Shown here: one piece after another, positions 1-6,214 of the stretch
Layout: every line of letters begins with the position of its first letter
Numbering within the stretch: position 1 is the stretch's first letter
Source: Burkholderiaceae bacterium
GTDB taxonomy: Bacteria; Pseudomonadota; Gammaproteobacteria; Burkholderiales; Burkholderiaceae_D
Length of the DNA: 10,098 bases
Assembly (NCBI GenBank): GCA_019752915.1
Contig: JAIELO010000441.1
Coordinates: forward strand, 1 to 10,098
Direction of reading: 5' to 3'
The notes under the pieces: generated by a model
What the model was told of the DNA's origin: nothing
The model's database searches: none
Seen by the model: the letters and a program-made list of their open reading frames with translations, nothing else
Translations under genes and position numbers: made by a program

Positions 1-2236
1 GAATGGAGAGTGTGGTTTGCTGGGTGCCATCCTGGGTCTGCTCGGTCACAGTCAGAATGTGCTGGATATTTTGCGCCACCGCACTGGCCGACGTCGCCTG
101 CGTACCGGTGGCCTGGGCGATCTCGGAAATCAGTCCGGCCAGCCGTTCCGACACTTGCGAAATGTCGTTCAGCGCCGCACCGGCGGCGTCAGACAGGCGC
201 GCACCTTCCACCACGCCCTGGGTGGATTTTTCCATCGCCGCCACGGCATCGTGGGTGTCGCTCTGGATGGTGCGCACCAGCGCGCCGATCTGCTTGGCCG
301 CGCCGGCCGAACGTTCCGCCAGCCGCTGCACTTCTTCCGCCACCACCGAGAAACCGCGTCCTGCCTCGCCGGCCGATGCCGCCTGGATCGCCGCATTCAG
401 CGCCAGAATATTGGTCTGCTCGGTAATGTCGGAAATCAGTTCAGTGATCTCGCCGATCTCCTGTGACGATTCGCCCAGTCGCTTGATACGCTTGGAGGTA
501 TCCTGAATCTGCTCGCGGATTTCGTGCATGCCCTTGATGGCATTGGCTACCGCCGTGGCGCCCTGCTGCGCTGCTGCCAGCGACTGGCGCGCCACATCAG
601 CCGACACACTGGCCGAGCGCGACACGTCGGTAATGTCGTAGGCCATCTGCACCACCGTGGCCGAGGCATCGATGATTTCACGCGACTGCTGCTGCGACGC
701 CGCCAGCAGACCGCTGGAAATGCTCTGCGCCTGAGTCGACGCGTCGGTCACCTGTTCGGCGGTCGCCGTGACCCGGCCCACCAGGCCGCGCAATTCTTCC
801 ACCGTGTAGTTGACCGAGTCGGCAATCGCACCGGTGATGTCTTCCGACACCGTGGCCTGCACCGTCAGGTCGCCGTCCGCCACTTCCTGCAACTCGTTCA
901 TCAGGCGCAGAATCGCGGCCTGGGTCTGGGCGTTGGCAGCCTTGGCCTGCTCTTCCTGCTGCTGCGATTGCTGACGCATGGCGTCCGCTTCGCGCCGGCG
1001 CCGTTCGGCGCCACGGGTACGCTGCTGCGAATCGAGCAGCAGCACGCGACCAATCGCCGCCGCCAGCAACAGCGTCAGTATGCCACCGGCCACCATCAGC
1101 CAGAACGGCAGGCCCAGCGCATCCTGCTCGCTGCGGTAGGCATGCTGCAATGCGCTCAGGCGCTGACGCAGCGCTTCGTTATCATGGAAGATCAGCTGTT
1201 CGGCATTTTTGGCCGCACCGAATTTATCGAGCTTGTCGAGAATAGCCGTCACCAGCTTCTGGTAATCCTCGAAATCGGCCTTCAGGCTGACGAATTTTTC
1301 GCGCAATGGCGCATCATGGACCGCCGCCAGGCCCAGTGCCGGACTGCCATTCAGGAAGCCGTCCACGGTATTACGGAACACGGTGGTATCGCGCCCCAGC
1401 TGGAACGCGCTTTCCGAACTGACGCCGCCGAGCGTGACAAATTCGCTGGCATTGCGGCTCATACGCTGGGTCAGCATGGTCAGCTTGCCCAGTGCCGCGA
1501 TCTCGCGCGGGCTGCCGCCATGCTGCACTTTGAAGGCAGATATTTCTTCCGTGCGCACCAGCAGATCGGGCGACATGGCATGCAGCTGTTTCAGGGTTTT
1601 ATCAACGCCGCTCAGATCCGCTTTCAGCAGCAGGATAGTGCCGGCCGCCAGATCGGAGCCTTGCCACTGCTTGCGCGCCCCTGCCACCAGCGGCGCCAGC
1701 GACAAGATCGGCGCCCCCAGTTCACGGCCCTGATAGCTGCCGCCGCGCAGCATCAGCGTGAACGCTGCATTGAGTTCCTTGCGACTCTGTTCGAGCTGCC
1801 GGAAGCCTTCGTCGCTGCCCTGCACCGCATTCGGTGCCGCCTTGCCGATACGCTGCGAGTGCATCAGCGCGTCGCTGGCGATCTGGGTCTGGGTAGAACG
1901 GTGGGCACTGTGAATGGTATTCCACGCCACGGCGCCGACGCTCAGTAACAGACTCAGTGCCAGCGAGGTCGATAGCACGCTGAGCTGACGCTGGGCAGGC
2001 AGATGGCCAATCAGGGGCAGACGGAAACTGCCACCGGCATCGAGCGGCGTTGCCGGCTGGCTGACCGCAGGCCCGTGACGCCGCACCAGCGCATCGCGCA
2101 GACGCAATGGCGCGTCGCCGTCGGCCACCTCGGCCGACACCGCAGCGGCAGCGGCAGCGGCAGCGCCACCGGCATCGGCATCGGCTGCTGCTGGCGGCTG
2201 GTCGGCCGTACGCTCACCCTGCGAAAAAACACCCAT
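1..2236 (-). CDS. pilJ: PilJ, methyl-accepting chemotaxis protein of the Pil-Chp twitching motility system (C-terminus cut by window edge)
   Basis: This is the transmembrane chemoreceptor that feeds the Pil-Chp pathway, signalling through the CheW-like PilI to a CheA-type kinase that governs type IV pilus extension and retraction. The frame is open for 745 codons from an ATG at 2236 to the left edge, and only about 20 residues seem to be missing. The order is a cytoplasmic N-terminal extension of about 83 residues, rich in Ala and Asp; TM1 at about 84-104; a periplasmic sensor region to about 374, matching PilJ N-terminal domains; TM2 at about 377-398; a linker with an Arg/Gln-rich coiled coil and a HAMP-like stretch (ADGDLT); then the MCP signalling domain from about 460. 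The hairpin tip at about 604-640 reads [20 protein letters not shown] followed by [18 protein letters not shown], typical of PilJ. A strong Shine-Dalgarno, AGGAAAGG, lies 8 nt before the ATG and fixes the start. It is the last visible gene of pilGHIJ, 56 bp after pilI. Family assignment is firm; the N-terminal extension is unusual compared with Pseudomonas PilJ. Confidence 0.95.
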   Translation of the reverse strand, partial: MGVFSQGERTADQPPAAADADAGGAAAAAAAAVSAEVADGDAPLRLRDALVRRHGPAVSQPATPLDAGGSFRLPLIGHLPAQRQLSVLSTSLALSLLLSVGAVAWNTIHSAHRSTQTQIASDALMHSQRIGKAAPNAVQGSDEGFRQLEQSRKELNAAFTLMLRGGSYQGRELGAPILSLAPLVAGARKQWQGSDLAAGTILLLKADLSGVDKTLKQLHAMSPDLLVRTEEISAFKVQHGGSPREIAALGKLTMLTQRMSRNASEFVTLGGVSSESAFQLGRDTTVFRNTVDGFLNGSPALGLAAVHDAPLREKFVSLKADFEDYQKLVTAILDKLDKFGAAKNAEQLIFHDNEALRQRLSALQHAYRSEQDALGLPFWLMVAGGILTLLLAAAIGRVLLLDSQQRTRGAERRRREADAMRQQSQQQEEQAKAANAQTQAAILRLMNELQEVADGDLTVQATVSEDITGAIADSVNYTVEELRGLVGRVTATAEQVTDASTQAQSISSGLLAASQQQSREIIDASATVVQMAYDITDVSRSASVSADVARQSLAAAQQGATAVANAIKGMHEIREQIQDTSKRIKRLGESSQEIGEITELISDITEQTNILALNAAIQAASAGEAGRGFSVVAEEVQRLAERSAGAAKQIGALVRTIQSDTHDAVAAMEKSTQGVVEGARLSDAAGAALNDISQVSERLAGLISEIAQATGTQATSASAVAQNIQHILTVTEQTQDGTQQTTLSI

Positions 2237-2244
2237 CTTGTACG

Positions 2245-2252
2245 CCTTTCCT
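2245..2252 (-). promoter_or_regulatory. Shine-Dalgarno of pilJ
   Basis: On the minus strand AGGAAAGG stands 8 nt before the ATG at 2236. It is the best ribosome binding site in the pil cluster and supports the long N-terminal form of PilJ over internal GTG starts at codons 32, 36 or 50. Confidence 0.7.
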
Positions 2253-2292
2253 AACAATCCTGTTCAGCAGTGCTGCGTCGTGACACGGCACC

Positions 2293-2844
2293 TTAGCAAC
2301 CCACCTGAAGAAAACCGGGCTCGCGCACTAGTTGCGCCAGATCGAGCCGGGTCCATACCTGTCCGTCAACGTCGCGGTAGCGCTGCTGGCACCACAGTGG
2401 CACCTGCTGCGGCAGTTCCTGCAGACTCTCCTGCTGCGCCTCCTGCTGCATCTCCGCCAGATTGCGCAGCCCCAGTAGCGCTTCGACCCGCAAGGCGCAC
2501 TGCAGCACCAGCCCCGCTGCCAGCGTAATATCGCGCTGGCCCGGCAACGCGCCAGCCGGCGCCTGTCCCTGCTGGTAGCTGGCCAGATCCACCACCCCGG
2601 TCAACTGGCCGCGAATATTCGCCAGCCCCAGATACCAGGGCCGGGTCAATGGCACCGGCGTGAGACTCTGACGTGGCACGATTTCACTGATCTGGGTCAA
2701 GTCCAGCAGATAGTGCTGACCGCCCATCAGCACGCCAAGCGCGCGCGCTGCACCAGCAGCATCGGTTCTGGCAGCCTGCATCCGTTCCAGTAACTGCACC
2801 TGATACTGGCGCAAACGGCTGCGGCGTTCCGGCGGCGTGTCCAT
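2293..2844 (-). CDS. pilI: PilI, CheW-like adaptor of the Pil-Chp system
   Basis: This 183-residue cytoplasmic protein has a single CheW-like domain. By family it couples the receptor PilJ to the CheA-type kinase ChpA/PilL. The CheW core is visible from about residue 33 (ARALGVLMGGQHYLLDLTQI) through the hallmark stretch WYLGLANIRGQLTGVVDL in mid-protein, to a C-terminal part with WTRLDLAQLVREPGFLQVG that resembles the end of other PilI proteins. The middle contains a Gln/Glu-rich insertion (EMQQEAQQESLQELPQQV), probably helical. The ATG lies only 2 bp after the TGA of pilH, and a CAGGG inside the pilH end can serve as ribosome binding site, so translation is probably coupled. Its position between pilH and pilJ matches the conserved pilGHIJ order and strengthens the name over a generic CheW call. 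Confidence 0.93.
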   Translation of the reverse strand: MDTPPERRSRLRQYQVQLLERMQAARTDAAGAARALGVLMGGQHYLLDLTQISEIVPRQSLTPVPLTRPWYLGLANIRGQLTGVVDLASYQQGQAPAGALPGQRDITLAAGLVLQCALRVEALLGLRNLAEMQQEAQQESLQELPQQVPLWCQQRYRDVDGQVWTRLDLAQLVREPGFLQVGC

Positions 2845-2846
2845 GC

Positions 2847-3221
2847 TCAGCCCTGCTCGTCCAGTTTGGCAATCTGGGCCAGCAGTTCAGCGGCATCGAC
2901 CGGCTTCACCAGATACGCACAGGCGCCCTGCCGCAGGCCCCAGATCCGGTCAGTCTCCTGATTCTTGCTCGAGCAGATAATGATGGGAATATCCTGCAGC
3001 GCCGGATCGCGCGCAATCGTGCGGGTGACCTGAAAGCCGTTCGCCCCCGGCATCACCACATCCATCAGGATCAGCTGCGGTTTTTCGGCGCGGATTTTCA
3101 GCAAGGCCTGTTCGCCCGTTTCGGCGCAGCTCACCGTGTAGCCGTGACGCACCAGCATATCGCTCAGGTAGTAACGTTCGGTGGGCGAGTCATCAACGAT
3201 CAAAACGTTTTGTATGGCCAT
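2847..3221 (-). CDS. pilH: PilH, single-domain response regulator of twitching motility
   Basis: This CheY-like receiver of 124 residues has no output domain. In the Pil-Chp system PilH is one of two receivers phosphorylated by the CheA-type kinase, and in Pseudomonas it is associated with pilus retraction or with acting as a phosphate sink. Visible receiver residues are the acidic pair D10-D11 (NVLIVDDSPTERYYL), phospho-acceptor D54 (LILMDVVMPGANGFQ), the Ser pair S84-S85, and K106 in YLVKPV. The ATG at 3221 was chosen because the receiver fold begins right after it and the length matches known PilH (about 121 residues). A longer in-frame opening to 3461 only reads through the opposite frame of pilG and adds sequence with no receiver similarity. 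It starts 8 bp after the pilG stop and ends 2 bp before pilI. Confidence 0.95.
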   Translation of the reverse strand: MAIQNVLIVDDSPTERYYLSDMLVRHGYTVSCAETGEQALLKIRAEKPQLILMDVVMPGANGFQVTRTIARDPALQDIPIIICSSKNQETDRIWGLRQGACAYLVKPVDAAELLAQIAKLDEQG

Positions 3222-3229
3222 GGTTTGCT

Positions 3230-3634
3230 CTATTGGGCGCCCTGCGCGCCGCCGGTGTGCTCGCGCACCGCGGCCAGCAGGCTGTCCTGGGTAAAGGGTT
3301 TGGTCAGATAGGCGGCTGCGCCGACCATGCTGGCACGGGCGCGCTCGAACAGACCATCCCTGGATGACAGCAGCAGCACCGGAATGGCATGAAATTGCGG
3401 GTTTTTCTTGATCAGCGCGCAAGTCTGATAGCCATCGAGGCGCGGCATCATCAGGTCGCACAGCACCAGTGCGGGATGATAGTCGTGGATTTTGGCGAGG
3501 GCATCGAAGCCATCTTCGGCCAGCACCACCCGGTAACCTCCCTGCGTCAGAAAAATCTCGGCCGAACGACGTATGGTGTTGCTATCGTCGATCACCATGA
3601 TGGTCAGGTTCTGAGCGGGCGGATTCGGGATCAT
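3230..3634 (-). CDS. pilG: PilG, CheY-like response regulator of type IV pilus function
   Basis: This 134-residue single-domain receiver is, by family, the partner of PilH in Pil-Chp signalling; in Pseudomonas it is needed for pilus extension and polar signalling. The receiver signature is complete: D16-D17 (IMVIDDSNTIRRSAEIFL), phospho-acceptor D60 in LVLCDLMMPRLDGYQTCALI, S90-S91, and K112 in AYLTKPF. The segment MMPRLDGYQTCALIKKNP is characteristic of PilG rather than PilH. The ATG at 3634 is the only reasonable start, since a TAG lies in frame two codons upstream, yet no clear Shine-Dalgarno precedes it. It is the first gene of the pil cluster, 123 bp after the rubredoxin gene, and that spacer carries several short repeats. 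No output domain is present, as expected. Confidence 0.95.
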   Translation of the reverse strand: MIPNPPAQNLTIMVIDDSNTIRRSAEIFLTQGGYRVVLAEDGFDALAKIHDYHPALVLCDLMMPRLDGYQTCALIKKNPQFHAIPVLLLSSRDGLFERARASMVGAAAYLTKPFTQDSLLAAVREHTGGAQGAQ

Positions 3635-3637
3635 GCG

Positions 3638-3651
3638 CTATACGCTATACG
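3638..3651. repeat. 7-bp tandem repeat (ctatacg x2) just upstream of pilG
   Basis: Two perfect copies of ctatacg lie immediately before the pilG start codon, ending 4 bp from the ATG. They occupy the place where a Shine-Dalgarno would be expected. No function can be assigned from the sequence. Confidence 0.6.
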
Positions 3652-3663
3652 CGAGTGTGATGC

Positions 3664-3676
3664 TGGTACGATACCA
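3664..3676. promoter_or_regulatory. Short inverted repeat upstream of pilG
   Basis: The sequence tggta-cga-tacca is a perfect 5-bp inverted repeat with a 3-nt centre, 30 bp upstream of the pilG start. It could be an operator half-site pair or a small RNA hairpin. It is short enough to be chance, but it sits next to two tandem repeats. Confidence 0.25.
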
Positions 3677-3678
3677 TA

Positions 3679-3702
3679 GGTGGAGCGCATCGGTGGAGCG
3701 CA
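3679..3702. repeat. 11-bp direct repeat, period 13, upstream of pilG
   Basis: ggtggagcgca occurs twice without mismatch, at 3679-3689 and 3692-3702, one and a quarter helical turns apart. The spacing would fit paired sites for a regulator on one DNA face only loosely, so it may equally be a small duplication. It lies 45 to 68 bp upstream of pilG, where its promoter should be. Confidence 0.5.
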
Positions 3703-3757
3703 CAGGCAGACTGCATGGGCATCGTTTGCCCACCCGGCGGCTGCCGGCGCGGGTACA

Positions 3758-3949
3758 TCAGATGGCGACCATCTCGAAATCGTCTTTGCGGGCGCCGCAT
3801 TCCGGGCAGCTCCAGTTCATCGGTACGTCCGCCCAGCGGGTTCCCGGCGCGATGCCTTCGTCCGGCAAACCGGCCTGCTCGTCGTAGATCCAGCCGCAGA
3901 TCAGGCACATCCAGGTCTGGAACTGCTGCGTTGTTTCATTGCTACTCAC
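3758..3949 (-). CDS. Rubredoxin
   Basis: This small one-iron electron carrier of 63 residues is cytoplasmic, with no signal or membrane segment. Four Cys ligands form two knuckles: C15-x2-C18 in MCLICGWIYDEQ and C48-x2-C51 in NWSCPECGARKDDFE. The conserved GIAPGTRWADVP loop and the aromatic core residues W20, Y22, W39, W46 and F58 are present. The start is taken at GTG 3949 because GAAGGG lies 9 nt upstream. The frame also contains a TTG at 3970 (7 residues longer) and an ATG right before the first Cys, which would remove the first residues of the fold. The gene diverges from the ThiD-like gene and precedes pilG on the same strand with a 123-bp gap, so whether it is co-transcribed with pil is unclear. 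The redox partner is not in the window. Confidence 0.92.
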   Translation of the reverse strand: MSSNETTQQFQTWMCLICGWIYDEQAGLPDEGIAPGTRWADVPMNWSCPECGARKDDFEMVAI

Positions 3950-4006
3950 GATGGCATACCCTTCAATCAAGTAAAATGCTGAATCAGGTATCTTAATCTA
4001 CCCGCC
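3950..4006. promoter_or_regulatory. Divergent intergenic region between rubredoxin and the ThiD-like gene
   Basis: These 57 bp are AT-rich compared with their surroundings and must hold the starts of both divergent transcripts. The rubredoxin ribosome binding site GAAGGG is at 3959-3964 on the minus strand. On the plus strand TATCTTAAT (3989-3997) resembles a -10 box 12 bp before the GTG of the ThiD-like gene, but no convincing -35 stands 16-18 bp further upstream. A small palindrome, ctgaatcag, covers 3979-3987. The promoter calls are inference from position and composition. Confidence 0.4.
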
Positions 4007-4852
4007 GTGCAAATCCAAACTTCTCCTCTCATATTAAGCTTCGGCGCCGCCGATCCGGCTGGTGCCACTGGTGTACACGCCGATCTGGCGGTATTTTCCG
4101 CGCTCGCCTGTACCGGTCTGGCCACCACCACCGCGTTGCTGATCGGCGACAGCGCCCGCATCGAAGACGTGCAGGAGGTCGACCCTGACTGGGTTTCCGA
4201 TCAGGCCCGCGTGCTACTGGAAGACCTGACCGTGGCCGCCTTCAAGGTCGGCGCGCTGACCAGCGTGGAACAGGTGGCGGCGATAGCCGAAATACTGTCC
4301 GACTATCCCGATGCACCGCTAATCGTCGATCCATTCAGTTCGCGCCTGCCAGCGCTGGGCGATGACGAAGCGGAAGAACTGATGATTGCAGTTCGCCAGT
4401 TGCTGGTACCGCAAGCGACCCTGCTGATGCTGTCGCAGGTGGAACTGGGGCGGCTGGCCGAAACCTGGCGCGAAGGCGCCGAAGATAGTATCGAATCGGA
4501 CGTCGAACATCTGCTGGCACTCGGTTGCGAATTCGTACTCGTCACCGGCACCAACGTCAGCCCGGCGCAGGGCGAGAATAGCGCTCCGAATACACTGGCC
4601 AACACCCTGTTCGGCGCCGATGGCATGATTAGCCACGACGCCTGGCAGCACATGCCAGGACCGTTCATCGGCGCCGGTGGCACACTGTCGGCCGCCATCG
4701 CAGCCTTCATGGCACGTGGTGCCAGCGCGGTTGACGCAGTCGCCTCGGCACAGGAATATACCGTCGGTGCGCTGGCCCACGCCCAGCGCTACGGTATGGG
4801 CAAACTGGTGCCCAACCGTTTTTTCCATCTCCAGCAGAATTTACCTACTTGA
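4007..4852 (+). CDS. ThiD-family (PfkB/ribokinase-like) protein, divergent hydroxymethylpyrimidine kinase homologue
   Basis: This 281-residue cytoplasmic protein has the layout and length of ThiD, which phosphorylates 4-amino-5-hydroxymethyl-2-methylpyrimidine (HMP) and HMP-P in thiamine synthesis. The N-terminal block [20 protein letters not shown] matches the ThiD opening (normally GSDPSGGAGIQADL). The C-terminal [19 protein letters not shown] followed by AQEYT matches the anion-hole helix. Key residues differ: the catalytic Cys of GTGCTL is G225 here, the HMP-contacting Gln of TALVAQNT is G47, KIGML reads KVGALT (80-85), and the TPNxxE block reads LSQVE (142-146). The frame is undamaged, so it is not a decayed gene. 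The start is GTG 4007, because the frame is stopped at 3980-3982 and no ATG precedes the fold; no Shine-Dalgarno is visible. hemL follows after 16 bp, so they probably share an mRNA. It may be a paralogue with altered or lost catalysis; the family is sure, the reaction is not. Confidence 0.8.
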   Translation: MQIQTSPLILSFGAADPAGATGVHADLAVFSALACTGLATTTALLIGDSARIEDVQEVDPDWVSDQARVLLEDLTVAAFKVGALTSVEQVAAIAEILSDYPDAPLIVDPFSSRLPALGDDEAEELMIAVRQLLVPQATLLMLSQVELGRLAETWREGAEDSIESDVEHLLALGCEFVLVTGTNVSPAQGENSAPNTLANTLFGADGMISHDAWQHMPGPFIGAGGTLSAAIAAFMARGASAVDAVASAQEYTVGALAHAQRYGMGKLVPNRFFHLQQNLPT

Positions 4853-4868
4853 TACCGAAGACGCCATC

Positions 4869-6158
4869 ATGACTACCACTTCCAAGAATGACCAGTTGTT
4901 CGAACGCGCCCAGAAAACCACGCCCGGCGGCGTTAATTCGCCGGTGCGCGCCTTCCGTTCGGTGGGCGGCACGCCGCGCTTCATTACCCGCGCCGAAGGC
5001 CCTTACTTCTGGGACGCTGACGACAAGCGCTATATCGACTACATCGGTTCCTGGGGTCCTGCCATCGTCGGCCACGCCCACCCGGTAGTGGTGAAGGCGG
5101 TGCAGGAAGCGGCCACCCGCGGCCTGTCATTCGGCGCGCCGACCGAAGGTGAAGTGCTGATGGCAGAAGAAATCTGCCGGCTGGTGCCTTCCATCGAACA
5201 GGTACGCCTGGTGTCGTCCGGGACCGAGGCCACCATGAGCGCTCTGCGTCTGGCACGCGGCGCCACGGGACGTGACAAGATCATCAAGTTTGAAGGCTGC
5301 TACCACGGCCACGCCGATTCGCTGCTGGTGAAAGCCGGCAGCGGTCTGCTCACCTTCGGTAATCCGACGTCGGCCGGTGTGCCAGAGGATTTCGTCAAAC
5401 ATACGCTGGTGCTCGACTATAACAACGTGCAGCAGATCGAAGAAGCCTTCGCTTCCTACGGCGACACCATCGCCTGCGTCATCGTCGAGCCGGTAGCTGG
5501 CAATATGAACCTGATCAAGGCTTCGCAGGCTTTCCTGCAAGCGCTGCGCGATCTGTGCACCAAACATGGCGCCATCCTGATTTTCGACGAAGTGATGTGC
5601 GGCTTCCGCGTCGCTCTGGGCGGCGCCCAGCAGCTGTATGGCATCCGGCCCGATCTGACGGCACTCGGTAAAGTGATCGGCGGCGGCTTGCCGGTAGCAG
5701 CGTTCGGCGGTAGCGCCAAACTGATGGGCAATATGGCGCCGCTCGGTGGCGTGTATCAGGCCGGCACGCTGTCCGGCAATCCGGTTGCCGTGGCAGCGGG
5801 TATGACCACGCTGCGTCTGATTCAGGAAGAAGGTTTCTACGAGCGTCTGAGCGCCACCGCGACGCGTCTGGCCACTGGTCTGACGCAGGCAGCGCGGGAG
5901 GCCGGTGTCGAGTTCTGCGCCGACGCCATCGGCGGCATGTTCGGGCTGTACTTCAGCGCCACGCCACCGAACAACTACGCCGAAATGATGGCCGGTAACC
6001 GCGAACGCTTCAATGCCTTCTTCCACGCCATGCTGGACGAAGGCGTGTACTTCGCACCAGCGGCCTTCGAGGCGGGTTTTGTCTCGGCCCAGCACAGCGA
6101 CGCCGTGATCGATGAAACCATCGCCGCCGCCGCACGCGTGTTCAAAAAACTGGCGTAA
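4869..6158 (+). CDS. hemL: Glutamate-1-semialdehyde 2,1-aminomutase (HemL)
   Basis: This PLP enzyme converts glutamate-1-semialdehyde to 5-aminolevulinate, the last step of the C5 route to tetrapyrroles and heme, in the cytoplasm. At 429 residues it is close to E. coli HemL (426). The N-terminus has the family opening [12 protein letters not shown]. Active-site features are the phosphate-binding SGTEA (117-121), YHGHAD from 145, FDEVMCGFR from 239 with the cofactor-ring Asp D240, and the Schiff-base lysine K268 in [17 protein letters not shown], followed by [10 protein letters not shown]. The ATG at 4869 fits the family N-terminus; the frame is open further upstream, but that stretch overlaps the ThiD-like gene and lacks similarity. 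It begins 16 bp after that gene and probably shares its transcript. Nothing is missing or unusual in the active site. Confidence 0.97.
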   Translation: MTTTSKNDQLFERAQKTTPGGVNSPVRAFRSVGGTPRFITRAEGPYFWDADDKRYIDYIGSWGPAIVGHAHPVVVKAVQEAATRGLSFGAPTEGEVLMAEEICRLVPSIEQVRLVSSGTEATMSALRLARGATGRDKIIKFEGCYHGHADSLLVKAGSGLLTFGNPTSAGVPEDFVKHTLVLDYNNVQQIEEAFASYGDTIACVIVEPVAGNMNLIKASQAFLQALRDLCTKHGAILIFDEVMCGFRVALGGAQQLYGIRPDLTALGKVIGGGLPVAAFGGSAKLMGNMAPLGGVYQAGTLSGNPVAVAAGMTTLRLIQEEGFYERLSATATRLATGLTQAAREAGVEFCADAIGGMFGLYFSATPPNNYAEMMAGNRERFNAFFHAMLDEGVYFAPAAFEAGFVSAQHSDAVIDETIAAAARVFKKLA

Positions 6159-6171
6159 TCTAGGCACCCGG

Positions 6172-6195
6172 GGGCTGCGGCTGCGGCTGCAGCCC
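6172..6195. terminator. Possible hairpin between convergent hemL and the ABC ATPase gene
   Basis: GGGCTGC at 6172-6178 and GCAGCCC at 6189-6195 form a perfect 7-bp GC-rich stem with a 10-nt loop, in the 56-bp gap between two convergent genes. The following GTTTG gives only a weak U-tract for hemL, and there is no A/T run on the other side. The stem arises within three copies of ggctgc (6173-6190), so it may simply be a repeat effect. It is a plausible but weak intrinsic terminator. Confidence 0.35.
6173..6190. repeat. 6-bp tandem repeat (ggctgc x3)
   Basis: Three perfect tandem copies of ggctgc lie in the gap between hemL and the ABC ATPase gene. They overlap the putative terminator stem. 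Copy number could vary by slippage. Confidence 0.6.
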
Positions 6196-6214
6196 GTTTG
6201 CCCCTCAGCCCAAC

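Noticed and set aside
524..1948. Long plus-strand open frame of 474 codons opposite pilJ
   Set aside because: It is an antisense shadow of the GC-rich pilJ frame: low-complexity Arg/Gln/His-rich translation, no domain, and the opposite strand has an unmistakable MCP.
2264..2274. Palindrome cagcagtgctg in the pilI-pilJ gap as a terminator or attenuator
   Set aside because: Only a 4-5 bp stem with a tiny loop and no U-tract; too short to support a call.
3222..3461. 80-residue N-terminal extension of PilH
   Set aside because: The frame is open there but overlaps pilG in another frame; the receiver fold and normal PilH length begin at ATG 3221.
4677..4868. 64-residue N-terminal extension of HemL
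   Set aside because: It overlaps the 3' end of the ThiD-like gene in another frame and has no HemL similarity; ATG 4869 gives the family length.
5127..6167. Minus-strand open frame of 346 codons opposite hemL
   Set aside because: It lies entirely antisense to a complete hemL; the translation is rich in His, Gln and Arg without any recognisable motif.
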